The notes beneath the pieces were generated by a model that made no database searches, was not told the origin of the DNA, and saw nothing but the letters and a program-made list of their open reading frames with translations. From NCBI RefSeq assembly GCF_036231945.1, contig NZ_CP109599.1, forward strand, positions 496,001 to 560,000: 64,000 nt of DNA, written 5' to 3'. The stretch is from Streptomyces sp. NBC_01429 (GTDB lineage: Bacteria; Actinomycetota; Actinomycetes; Streptomycetales; Streptomycetaceae). Positions 16,435-25,084 of the stretch are shown piece after piece. The position numbers and the translations under genes are program-made. How positions within the stretch are numbered: the first letter of the stretch is position 1; each line of letters opens with the position of its first letter.

Positions 16435-19400
16435 CCTCCACGGACAACCTGCGGGGCCGGGTCGCACTCGTGACCGGGGCCGCGAAGAGCCTCGGCGCGG
16501 ACATCGTCCGCCGCCTGGCGCAGGGCGGTGCCCATGTGATCGTCAACTACTTCCACTCGGTCGACCAGGCGAAGCTGCTGCGGGCGGAGCTGGAGGAGGC
16601 CGGTCACAGCTGCGAGTTCATCCGCGCCTCGGTGGCCAAGACCAGCGAGATCGACCGGATGTTCGACCTGGTCCAGGAGCGGCACGGCGGTCTGGACATT
16701 CTGATCAACAACGCCGCCGGCGGGGCGTTCCTGCCGCTGTTCGAGGTCGACGACACCTACTGGCAGCGGGCGTGGTCCACCAATGTGATGGGGGCCTACC
16801 ACTGTTCACGCCGGGCGGCCGAGCTGATGGCGGGAAGAGAGGGCGCGAGCATCCTCTGCCTGTCCAGCGTCGGAGCGCACCAGCCGGTTCCGGGATACGG
16901 CCCCGGCGGTGTCACCAAGGGCGCCCTGGAGTCGCTGGTCCGCTATCTTGCGCTCGAACTGGTCAGCCAGGGCGTCCGCGTCAACACGGTGCTGCTGGGC
17001 TCCGTCGCCAGCGAGATCGTCGTCAATCTCGACGATCCGGCGGCGGCGCTCGGTGACCCGGCCGAGGCCGGGGAGCTGATGCGCCGTACCCTCTCGACGC
17101 CGGACGCGGCCAAGTTGATCGTCCACCTCCTGCACGAGGACACCGGCTTCATCACCGGGCAGACCATCGTCGCCGACGGCGGCATCAGCATCGGCGGGAT
17201 GCAGGGCCTGCGGCTGCACAGCAGACTGGCGGACCGGGTGAGTACGACCGCCCGGCGCCAACCGGCCGCAGTGGCCGCGCCGGTCGCAGTAGCCGCGCCG
17301 GCCACAGCGGCTACAGCGCCCCGGGCGAACCCGCCCGCCGCCGAACAACCGGCGGCCGCCCGCCCGGCACCCGTACCCGTATCGGTACCGGTCGCCGCCC
17401 CTTCCCCGTCCCCGTCCCCGGTAGCGGCCCCGGTGGTGGAGACGTCCCCCGAAGCGAGGCGGCCCGTCCCTGCACAACCGGCGGCGGCCCGCCCGGTGCC
17501 CGTACCGGCCCCGGCGCCGGATCAGGCGCCGGAGGCGGACCCCGGAGCCGTCGCTGTGGTCGGTCTCGGACTGGCCCTGCCCGGCGCGAACAACACGGCG
17601 GAGTTCTGGGACCGGCTGCGGGAGGGCGTTCTGCTCTCCAGCGAGCCGTCCGCCTTCGACCTGAAGCACTTCTGGGCGCCCACCCGGGAGGACACCGACT
17701 CCTTCTACGTCCGCGAAGCCGGTTATCTCCACAACTTCGTCCCCGACCCCGCCTCGCTCACCGAACCGGACGGGAACGTCGGCCACCCCGGATGGCCGCG
17801 GACCACACGCTGGCTGCGGCACTGCACCGTCCAGGCCCTGGCGGGGGTGCGCCGGCGCCCCACGGACCGGTGGCTCGCCGCGACCACCGGTATCCACGAC
17901 CAGACGGGGCTCGGCCCCCAGGGGGTCGTGCTCGGTGACGAGTACAAGCGCATGGTGCGCGAGGCGATCCCCGCCGGCCAGGACGGTGACTGGCTGGCCG
18001 AACTGGCCGACCACGCGATCAGCGCCCACTACGGTGGCGACGGCGGCAACCCGCAGGCGTATCTGCCAGCCGCCGTCTCCCGCAACGCGCTGCGCGGACT
18101 GATCCCCGGCGACTCACAGCACCTGACCCTCGACGCGGCCTGCGCCAGCGGGCTGTTCGCCCTGGACGCGGCGGTCAAGGCGCTGCGCGAGGGCTCCTGC
18201 GAGGTGGCGCTGGTCGGTGGTACGTCGGTGATCGAGCCGATCGGGTTCACCCTCTTCTGCCGGGCCCAGGGCATCTCGATGAGCGGCAAGGTACGCCCCT
18301 TCGACCAGGCTGCCGACGGGACCCTCATCGGTGAGGGCGCCATCATGCTCGCCCTCAAGTCGTACGCGCGGGCCGTGGAGGACGGCGACCGGGTGCTCGG
18401 TGTCGTCCGGGGCACCGGTCTCGCCGCCGACGGCCGGGGCAAGGGCATCCACGCCCCGGCCACCCGCGGGCAGGAGCTGGCGATCGGCCGGGCCTGGGCC
18501 GACGCGGGCGTCGAGGCCGACGACGTGGACTGGGTCGTGGCCCACGGCACCGGCACGCCGGTGGGCGACGAGATCGAACTGCGCTCGCTGCTCTCCCGGT
18601 TGGGGCCGCGGCAGCGGGCGTGCCTGCTGACGTCCAACAAGCAGGTCTTCGGACACACCGGTGTGCTGGCGGGGCTGGTCTCGGTCGCCCACGCGCTGGT
18701 CGCCCTCGAACGCGGGGCGGTCCCCGGCCAGCCCGTGGTCACCGATCCGCATCCGCTGCTGGGCGACGGCGAGCGGCTGACCGTACCGGTCGTGGACGCG
18801 CCCTGGCCGACGGACCACGCGCGGCCGCGGACGGTCGGGATCTCGTCGTTCGGCCTCGGAGGAGCGGACGCGCACGTGATCCTCTCCGACCGGGTGCCGA
18901 CGGCCGCCCCCGCGCAGCGGCGCGGCACGGACGTGCGCACCGACACGGAGGACCTGGTCGTGGTGGGCTGGAACACCCACCTGCCCGGCCTGGACACCGC
19001 CGAGGTACCCGCGTGGCTGCGCGGCGAAGGGCCGCTCCCTGAGGCCGGCTTCGGCACGCCGTACCCCCTGCCGTCCCCCCGCCAGGTGCGCATCCCGCCG
19101 CTGACGATGCGGCACATGGACGCCGCCCACCTGATGATGCTCCAGGCCATCGGCCCGCTGCTGGACCAGCTCGGCGAGCCGGGCACCAGCCTGCGGCCCA
19201 CCACGGCGGTGATGGTGGGCTCGACACTGCCGACCACGCACAACACCCGGGCCGCGCTGCGGGTGCACGCCGCCGAGTGCGCCACCACCTTCGACATCCT
19301 GCCGGACCCCGTCCAGGCGCGGACGCTGAAGGAGTACCTCGCGAAGGGGATGGCGGAGGCCGAGGGGGTGATCCCCGGCGGCCTCAACGAGGACGACTTC

Positions 19401-22400
19401 ACCGGGGCGGTCTCCTGCATCCTGTCGGGCCGGGCCGCCAACTACTACGACTTCCAGGCCATGGGGACCAGCGTCTACTCGCACCGGGACTCCGCGCACA
19501 CCGCTGTCGACCTGGCCCTGCGTCAGCTCCGCCACCGGGCCTGCGACCTCGCCCTCATCGGCGCCGTGTGCCTGCGCCCGATCAGCGGCTGGGACCGGCA
19601 CCTCACCGGTCTGGTGCCGGAGGGCCGGTCCATCGCGGAGGGCGCCGCCGTCCTGGCGGTCACCCGGCGCTCCACCGCGCTGGAGCACGACCTGCCCGTC
19701 CTGGGCTCGCTCTCCACCGCGGTCGACAGCGCGGGCCCCGGGCACCCGGCCACGCCCGCGCACGCCCTGCCCGTGCTGTCCGGCGCCGGACACACCTATC
19801 TGTCGCTGGACGCCCTGCTGGCGGTCGTCAAGGGCGTCGTCACGGAGACGGACACCGTCGTGACACCCGCCGCCCCCGGATCGCCGCTGATCCGGTTCAC
19901 CGGGCCGGCCGGTCCGGGGCACGACGCCCCTGCCCGGGAGGCGGCGGCGGAGCGGGCGGCGCCCACCGGGGCCGCGCCCACCGAACCGGCGCGTACCGGT
20001 CCCGCCCCGGCCGAGCCGGAACACACCGAGGAGTTCACCGGCCGCCGCCAGACCTTCCGGCTCGTGCCGATGCCCCCGCCCCGGGGCGACTCGGCCACGC
20101 CGCCCCTTCCGCCGGGCACCATCGTCCTCACCGACGCCCCGGATCTCGCCGCGGCGGTCACCGGCCCGGACATCGCCGTCTGGTCCCCTCGGCCGGGCCT
20201 CGCAGCCACCACCCACGTCCCGCCCGAAGAGGCGCCCGGCGCCCTGGCCGGTCTGCCGTTCGTACCACGCCACATCCGGGTCCTGGCCCGGTTGCCGGTC
20301 GACGACGACGCGGGCGACGAGGCCGAGGCCACCCGGCTGGAGGATCTCCAGGACCTCACCTTCACCACACTCCAGGCGGCGCTGCCCGCGCTGCGCTCCG
20401 GCGGCTCCGTCGGCGCGGTCCTGCTCGGGGCGCTGCCGGACGACCTGCCGCCCCCGCTGAGCGGGCTGTTCACCGGACTGGTCCGCTCCGTCCGCGCTGA
20501 GGTCCCGCAGTGCGGCGGGGTGGCCCTGCTCAGCGACGCGCCGGATGCCGCGACCGCCCTGGACCAGCTGGCGCGGGCGGGCACCACCGAGGTGCCCACG
20601 CACACGCTGGCCTGCCGCGGGGGCGACTGGTCCGCCCTGGCCGTCGCCGACGACCACGCTCCACCGCCCCCGGCGGGAGAGCCATCGCTGCCGCCCGGCT
20701 CGGTCGTGGTCGCCTTCGGCGGCGCCCGGGGAATCACCCCCGAGCTGCTCCACACGGTCGCCCGCACCAGCGACCGGCCCCACGTGTACGTCATCGGCCG
20801 CACCCCGCTGCCGGAATCCGGCGAAGCGCTGCCGCCGCAGGCCGAGTTCATCGCCGCCGAGCGCGGCAGACGCCCCGGCGCGTCGCTGGGTGAGCTGCGG
20901 GCCACCTACGAGAAGGCCGAGGCGCGCCTGGAGGTGAGCCGTACGGTGCGACGGCTGGCGGAGCTGTGCGGCCCCGACCGTGTCCACCACCGGGTGTGCG
21001 ACGTCCTCGACGCCGAGCGCACCGCCGCCGTCCTCGGCGAGGTCCTCGACCGGCACGGCCGGATCGACCTGCTCATCAACACCGTCCTCGACCTGCGCTC
21101 CCGGGTGCTGCACGCCAAGACCCTGACCGATTTCCGGGCGGTCCGGGCCACCAAGGCCACCGGCTACCGCAACCTGAAACGGGCCCTGGCCGGGCACACG
21201 CCCCGGATCTGGTGCAACTTCAGCACACTGGCGACACTCGCTCCCGCGCCCGGTGACATCGACTACTGCGCCGTCAACGAGTACCTCGCGTACGCCAGCG
21301 CACGGGCCCAGCGGCACGGACCGGACGGCCATCAGGAGATCGCGATCCTCTGGAGCGGGTGGCGGGAGGTCGGTGTCGCCAGCAGCGTCTCCATGCGGGA
21401 GACCCTCAAGCGCAACCAGATGGACGCCTACATCAGCACCGCGCAGGGATGCGCGCAGTTCCTCTCCGCCGTGACCCGGCCACCGGCCACCGGGGTGGCG
21501 TTTTTCATCCGGGAGGAAGAACGCGTCCTGCTGGCCCGGCGCGGGATCAGCACCCACGGTTCCGCCGGCGAACCGAGGATCCCCGCCCCGGACGCGCCGC
21601 CGCCCGCCGTGCCGGATCCGGCGCTGACCACACCGCTGCTCGACGGTGTCCTGCACCGCGGCACGGACTGGGCCGTCTTCACCAAGACCTGGGATCCACG
21701 CACCCTGTCCGAGCAGGACGGGCGGTGGATGCGCCACCACCGGGTCAACGGCGAGTACGTGCTGCCCGGTACGTTCACCCTCGAAGCCGCGGCCGGCGCG
21801 GCCTCGGCCCTCTGCCCCGGCCTGGTGGTCACCGGGTTCCGCGCTCTCGCCTGCCGGGCCTCGATCACGGTCAGGCTCGCCGGGCCGCTGCGCACCGTCG
21901 CGGTGGAGGCCCGGGTCACGAGCCGGCAGCGCGACCGTGCCGAGGTGGCCGTCAGGATGACGGCACACCGGATCGGCAAGAACGGCAAGGTGCTGCGCTT
22001 CAACGACCTGTTGTGCGAGACGACGGTCGTACTGGCGGACCGCTACCCCGCACTCCCCGCACCGCCCGACAGCTCGTCCTACGAACCCGAACCGGATTTC
22101 GTGATGCCGGTCTACTCCCCCGACCCGCCGATCTCGCTCACCGGCCCGTTCGCCGGCACCAGCGACTACGCCCGCGGGCCGGACGGGAACAGCGCCAGGT
22201 TCTCGCTGGACCACGCCGCCTGGGCTCCGGCCCTGGCCGGGATGACCGTGCCGACGATCCTGCTGGACGCGATGGTGCACCTGCTCCTGCTGCCACCGCG
22301 CGGTGACCACCCGCCGCTGGTCGGCCCGATGGCCGGCCTCGACGAAGTCGAGCTGAGCGGGCCGGGCAACGACTGCCGCCTCAGCGAGGAGAACCCGGCC

Positions 22401-22559
22401 ATCCGGCTGCACTGCGACTTCGACACCGGGGACCTGACCGCCGTGACCGGTGGCGGCCGGGTGCTGGCCCGGATCGCCGGGGTCAGCGCGCACGCCCTGG
22501 ACCACAGCGGAGAGCTGATCCGGCCCCGCCCCGGCGTCCTCCAGTCGCCCCTTTCCTGA
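16431..22559 (+). CDS. galB: GalB: enoyl reductase-KS-CLF-KR-DH iterative polyketide synthase
   Basis: Multidomain synthase of 2042 residues. About 1-255: FabL-like SDR with TGAAKSLGAD and the enoyl-reductase pair Tyr156-x6-Lys163. About 260-370: Pro/Ala linker. About 375-815: ketosynthase with Cys571 (DAACASG), His705 (HGTGTPVGDE) and His742 (FGHTG). About 830-1140: KS-like chain-length factor with Arg1019 where the nucleophile Cys should be. About 1200-1720: ketoreductase with FGGARGIT (1429-1436) and Tyr1612/Asn1616. About 1750-2040: double-hotdog dehydratase with His1770-x3-Gly-x4-Pro and Asp1946-x3-His. No AT, ACP, C-methyltransferase or thioesterase; GalA supplies AT and ACP. The KS-CLF layout resembles PfaC-type PUFA synthases. 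Start ATG 16431 overlaps the galA stop. Confidence 0.9.
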   Translation: MTSTDNLRGRVALVTGAAKSLGADIVRRLAQGGAHVIVNYFHSVDQAKLLRAELEEAGHSCEFIRASVAKTSEIDRMFDLVQERHGGLDILINNAAGGAFLPLFEVDDTYWQRAWSTNVMGAYHCSRRAAELMAGREGASILCLSSVGAHQPVPGYGPGGVTKGALESLVRYLALELVSQGVRVNTVLLGSVASEIVVNLDDPAAALGDPAEAGELMRRTLSTPDAAKLIVHLLHEDTGFITGQTIVADGGISIGGMQGLRLHSRLADRVSTTARRQPAAVAAPVAVAAPATAATAPRANPPAAEQPAAARPAPVPVSVPVAAPSPSPSPVAAPVVETSPEARRPVPAQPAAARPVPVPAPAPDQAPEADPGAVAVVGLGLALPGANNTAEFWDRLREGVLLSSEPSAFDLKHFWAPTREDTDSFYVREAGYLHNFVPDPASLTEPDGNVGHPGWPRTTRWLRHCTVQALAGVRRRPTDRWLAATTGIHDQTGLGPQGVVLGDEYKRMVREAIPAGQDGDWLAELADHAISAHYGGDGGNPQAYLPAAVSRNALRGLIPGDSQHLTLDAACASGLFALDAAVKALREGSCEVALVGGTSVIEPIGFTLFCRAQGISMSGKVRPFDQAADGTLIGEGAIMLALKSYARAVEDGDRVLGVVRGTGLAADGRGKGIHAPATRGQELAIGRAWADAGVEADDVDWVVAHGTGTPVGDEIELRSLLSRLGPRQRACLLTSNKQVFGHTGVLAGLVSVAHALVALERGAVPGQPVVTDPHPLLGDGERLTVPVVDAPWPTDHARPRTVGISSFGLGGADAHVILSDRVPTAAPAQRRGTDVRTDTEDLVVVGWNTHLPGLDTAEVPAWLRGEGPLPEAGFGTPYPLPSPRQVRIPPLTMRHMDAAHLMMLQAIGPLLDQLGEPGTSLRPTTAVMVGSTLPTTHNTRAALRVHAAECATTFDILPDPVQARTLKEYLAKGMAEAEGVIPGGLNEDDFTGAVSCILSGRAANYYDFQAMGTSVYSHRDSAHTAVDLALRQLRHRACDLALIGAVCLRPISGWDRHLTGLVPEGRSIAEGAAVLAVTRRSTALEHDLPVLGSLSTAVDSAGPGHPATPAHALPVLSGAGHTYLSLDALLAVVKGVVTETDTVVTPAAPGSPLIRFTGPAGPGHDAPAREAAAERAAPTGAAPTEPARTGPAPAEPEHTEEFTGRRQTFRLVPMPPPRGDSATPPLPPGTIVLTDAPDLAAAVTGPDIAVWSPRPGLAATTHVPPEEAPGALAGLPFVPRHIRVLARLPVDDDAGDEAEATRLEDLQDLTFTTLQAALPALRSGGSVGAVLLGALPDDLPPPLSGLFTGLVRSVRAEVPQCGGVALLSDAPDAATALDQLARAGTTEVPTHTLACRGGDWSALAVADDHAPPPPAGEPSLPPGSVVVAFGGARGITPELLHTVARTSDRPHVYVIGRTPLPESGEALPPQAEFIAAERGRRPGASLGELRATYEKAEARLEVSRTVRRLAELCGPDRVHHRVCDVLDAERTAAVLGEVLDRHGRIDLLINTVLDLRSRVLHAKTLTDFRAVRATKATGYRNLKRALAGHTPRIWCNFSTLATLAPAPGDIDYCAVNEYLAYASARAQRHGPDGHQEIAILWSGWREVGVASSVSMRETLKRNQMDAYISTAQGCAQFLSAVTRPPATGVAFFIREEERVLLARRGISTHGSAGEPRIPAPDAPPPAVPDPALTTPLLDGVLHRGTDWAVFTKTWDPRTLSEQDGRWMRHHRVNGEYVLPGTFTLEAAAGAASALCPGLVVTGFRALACRASITVRLAGPLRTVAVEARVTSRQRDRAEVAVRMTAHRIGKNGKVLRFNDLLCETTVVLADRYPALPAPPDSSSYEPEPDFVMPVYSPDPPISLTGPFAGTSDYARGPDGNSARFSLDHAAWAPALAGMTVPTILLDAMVHLLLLPPRGDHPPLVGPMAGLDEVELSGPGNDCRLSEENPAIRLHCDFDTGDLTAVTGGGRVLARIAGVSAHALDHSGELIRPRPGVLQSPLS

Positions 22560-22576
22560 CAGCCGAGGAGACAGCA

Positions 22577-23599
22577 GTGTTGTGGCAGGACATCACGATC
22601 GCCGGGACCGGCGCGTGGGTACCCCCCATCAAGCCCGAGCACGAACACGAGCCGCGGGGCGGACCCGGCGGCGGGCAGCCCTCCGCCCTGGCGCTCAACG
22701 GATTCACCTCCGCCGCCGTCTCCAAGGACGAGACGGCGACGCAGATGGCGGCCCGGGCCGGCCTCAAGGCACTGCGCCACGCGGACGTCGCCAGTGCCGA
22801 CCTGAGTCTGCTCGTGCACGCCGGCTTCCAGGACGGGGACCACTACACGCCCGCCGCCTACCTGATGCGGGTGCTCGGGGGAAAGGACACCGCCGGGATC
22901 GAGGTCGGCGCCGCCAGTGACGGCGGGGCCGCCGCACTCGTCACCGCGGCCGAACACCTCACCGCCCGGCCGCACGCGAAGGCCACGCTGGTGACCACCG
23001 GTGTGCGGTTCCCCGAGGAACGGTGGGGATATTCGCGGGAGTTGGGTTACGTGGCCGGGGACGCCGGCGCCGCCGCCGTCCTCACGCGCGGAACGGGCTT
23101 CGCCCGCCTGGTGGCGACCGCCCATGTCACGGAGCCGCAACTGGAGGGGCAGACCCGGGCCAGGGAGGGCTACACCGGCGCCGCCCGGCGGTTCCCCGTC
23201 GAGGAGACCGGGTTCATGCCCCACATCGACGTGCTGCGCCGGGCCACCCACCGCTCCGTCCAGGCCGTCCTCGACGAGGGCGCCGTGAAACCGGGCGACG
23301 TCTCGCACGTGGTGCCCATCGCGATCGGGTCGGTCGTGCTCGACCTGCTGCTCAGCGGCTCACCGCTCGCCCTCCGTGCCGACGACACCAGCTGGACCTA
23401 CGGCCGGCACCTCGGCCACGCCGGTCCGTCCGATGTCCTGCTCGCCCTCGACCGGACGTTCCGCTCCGGCACGCTGCGGGCCGGAGAGCACGTCCTCGTC
23501 GTGAGCTTCGGGGTCGGCTTCCGCTGGACCACCGCGCTGATCGAGATCACCCGCGATCCTGTCGCCCCGGCACCGGCCGGCCGTCAGAATACGAATTGA
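22577..23599 (+). CDS. galC: GalC: KAS III-fold acyltransferase-like protein with Ser-His-Asp triad
   Basis: KAS III (FabH)-fold protein of 340 residues with the usual C-terminal FGVGFRWTTALIEI. The FabH Cys is replaced by Ser114 (GAASDGG), the His of HQAN by Ile (VVPIAIGS) and the Asn position by His281, followed five residues later by Asp286 (GHAGPSD). This matches the KAS III-like acyltransferases CerJ (Cys-His-Asp) and DpsC (Ser-His-Asp), whose His and Asp are also five apart. DpsC selects a propionyl starter, so GalC may prime the GalA ACP with propionyl; catalysis of release is an alternative. The published knock-out shows galC is essential. GTG 22577 follows GAGGAG, 17 bases after galB. 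Confidence 0.85.
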   Translation: MLWQDITIAGTGAWVPPIKPEHEHEPRGGPGGGQPSALALNGFTSAAVSKDETATQMAARAGLKALRHADVASADLSLLVHAGFQDGDHYTPAAYLMRVLGGKDTAGIEVGAASDGGAAALVTAAEHLTARPHAKATLVTTGVRFPEERWGYSRELGYVAGDAGAAAVLTRGTGFARLVATAHVTEPQLEGQTRAREGYTGAARRFPVEETGFMPHIDVLRRATHRSVQAVLDEGAVKPGDVSHVVPIAIGSVVLDLLLSGSPLALRADDTSWTYGRHLGHAGPSDVLLALDRTFRSGTLRAGEHVLVVSFGVGFRWTTALIEITRDPVAPAPAGRQNTN

Positions 23600-23607
23600 G
23601 GTTGTCC

Positions 23608-25074
23608 ATGACAGACACGAGTACGGCGACCGCCGCGTCGGTTCCGCTCGCTCCACGGGCCCTGCCGCTGCTGGGCCACGCGCTGCCCCTGCTCCGCGAT
23701 CCGCTGGCGTTCATCATGTCCCTGTCCGGGTATCGCGAGATGGTCCGCGTCCGGCTGGGGCCGAGTTCCGCCGTGATGGTCTGCGATCCGGACCTGACCC
23801 GTCAGGTGTTCCTGAACGACCGCGTCTTCGACAAGGGCGGCCCGATCTACGACCGGATCCGCGAGGTCATCGGCGACGGCCTGTCCACCTGCTCGTACAC
23901 CCTGCACCGGCGGCAGCGGCGGCTGTGCCAGCCGTCGTTCCACCCCACCCGGATGCCCGGGTACGGGGCGGTGTTCGCGCGGGCGGCCGAACTGAAGGCG
24001 GCGTCCTGGCGCGACGGCGACGTCCTCGACGTCACCCAGGAGATGATGACGCTCACGACGCGGGCCACCATGGAGACGATGTTCAGCGGCGCGCTGCCGG
24101 CGGAGACCATGCGGCGGTCCCTGGCCGACACCGCAACCATCGTCAGCGCGTTCTTCCGCCGGATGATGACCCCCGGCGTGCTGCGACAGCTGCCGACTCC
24201 GCAGAAGCGACGCTACGACCGCGCCCGCAACCGGCTGTCGGCCACCATCGCGGAGATCATCGCCGATCGGCGGGCCGACCCGACCGACCACGCCGACCTG
24301 CTCTCCACGCTGGTGGGGGCGGTCGACGAGGAGAGCCAGGACGGCCAGAAGCAGCTCAGCGACGCCGAACTCGCCGACGAGGCCCTCACGTTCTTCCTCG
24401 GCGGGATGGAGACCACGGCCATCACTCTGGCCTGGGCGCTGCACCTGCTCGCCACGAACCCGGATGTCCAGCACCGCCTCCAGGTCGAGACCGACGGCGT
24501 TCTCGCGGGTGAGAAGCTCGATCCCGCGCACCTGCCCTCGCTCGGCCTGGCCTCGCGCGTGGTGACCGAGACGCTGCGGCTCTATCCGCCCGCCTGGATG
24601 ATGACCCGCACGCTCAGGCAGGACACCGAACTCGGCGGGGTGAGCCTCAAGAGCGGCAGCACCATCGTGCTCAGCCCGTACCTGCTGCACCGCCGACCCG
24701 ACCTGTACAACGAGCCCGACCGGTTCGACCCGGACCGCTGGCTCGACGGTCAGCCCGACCGGGCCACCTACATCCCGTTCGGCGCCGGCGCGCGCAAGTG
24801 CATCGGGGACCAGTTCGCCCTCACCGAGGCCATCCTGGCCCTCACCGCCATCGTCGCCCGCTGGGAGCTGACCCCCGTGGGCGACCAGCCGTTCCAGCCC
24901 AAGGTGGAGACCAGCCTGAGTTCGCGCGGACTGAACCTGCGGCTCAGTGAGCGGCGGACGGGCGGCGCCGACGGCACCGAGCTGCGCGCGGCGGCGCCGA
25001 AGTCCACCTCGGCCCAGCCGTCCACACAGCCGTCCACACAGCCGGGTGGCTCCGCCTGCCCGGTGCAGCACTAG
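23608..25074 (+). CDS. galD: GalD: cytochrome P450 of galbonolide tailoring
   Basis: Cytochrome P450 of 488 residues. Seen: I-helix GGMETTAIT, the ExxR motif in ETLRLYPP, PERF-like region DRFDPDRW, and the heme-binding loop FGAGARKCIG with Cys398. It resembles terpenoid and macrolide P450s of actinomycetes (pentalenene-oxygenase-like). A Ser/Thr/Gln/Pro-rich tail of about 35 residues follows the domain. Established for S. galbus: loss of galD accumulates galbonolide C, which lacks two hydroxyl groups and a double bond, so the P450 installs several oxidations. The start lies eight bases after galC; its stop overlaps the ribosome-binding site of galE. Confidence 0.93.
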   Translation: MTDTSTATAASVPLAPRALPLLGHALPLLRDPLAFIMSLSGYREMVRVRLGPSSAVMVCDPDLTRQVFLNDRVFDKGGPIYDRIREVIGDGLSTCSYTLHRRQRRLCQPSFHPTRMPGYGAVFARAAELKAASWRDGDVLDVTQEMMTLTTRATMETMFSGALPAETMRRSLADTATIVSAFFRRMMTPGVLRQLPTPQKRRYDRARNRLSATIAEIIADRRADPTDHADLLSTLVGAVDEESQDGQKQLSDAELADEALTFFLGGMETTAITLAWALHLLATNPDVQHRLQVETDGVLAGEKLDPAHLPSLGLASRVVTETLRLYPPAWMMTRTLRQDTELGGVSLKSGSTIVLSPYLLHRRPDLYNEPDRFDPDRWLDGQPDRATYIPFGAGARKCIGDQFALTEAILALTAIVARWELTPVGDQPFQPKVETSLSSRGLNLRLSERRTGGADGTELRAAAPKSTSAQPSTQPSTQPGGSACPVQH

Positions 25075-25084
25075 GAGCGATGCC

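Noticed and set aside
18114..22505. A 1463-codon open frame on the minus strand opposite galB
   Set aside because: High GC keeps antisense frames open; its translation is Gly/Arg/Val-rich without domains and it lies exactly opposite recognised PKS domains.
14962..22559. Enediyne or modular type I PKS identity
   Set aside because: No KS-AT-ACP-KR-DH-TD enediyne order and no repeated modules; separate AT-ACP, SDR-type ER and KS-CLF point to the single-module galbonolide type.
22577..23599. Ordinary FabH condensing enzyme for GalC
   Set aside because: None of the Cys-His-Asn residues is conserved; Ser and His-x4-Asp indicate the DpsC/CerJ acyltransferase type.
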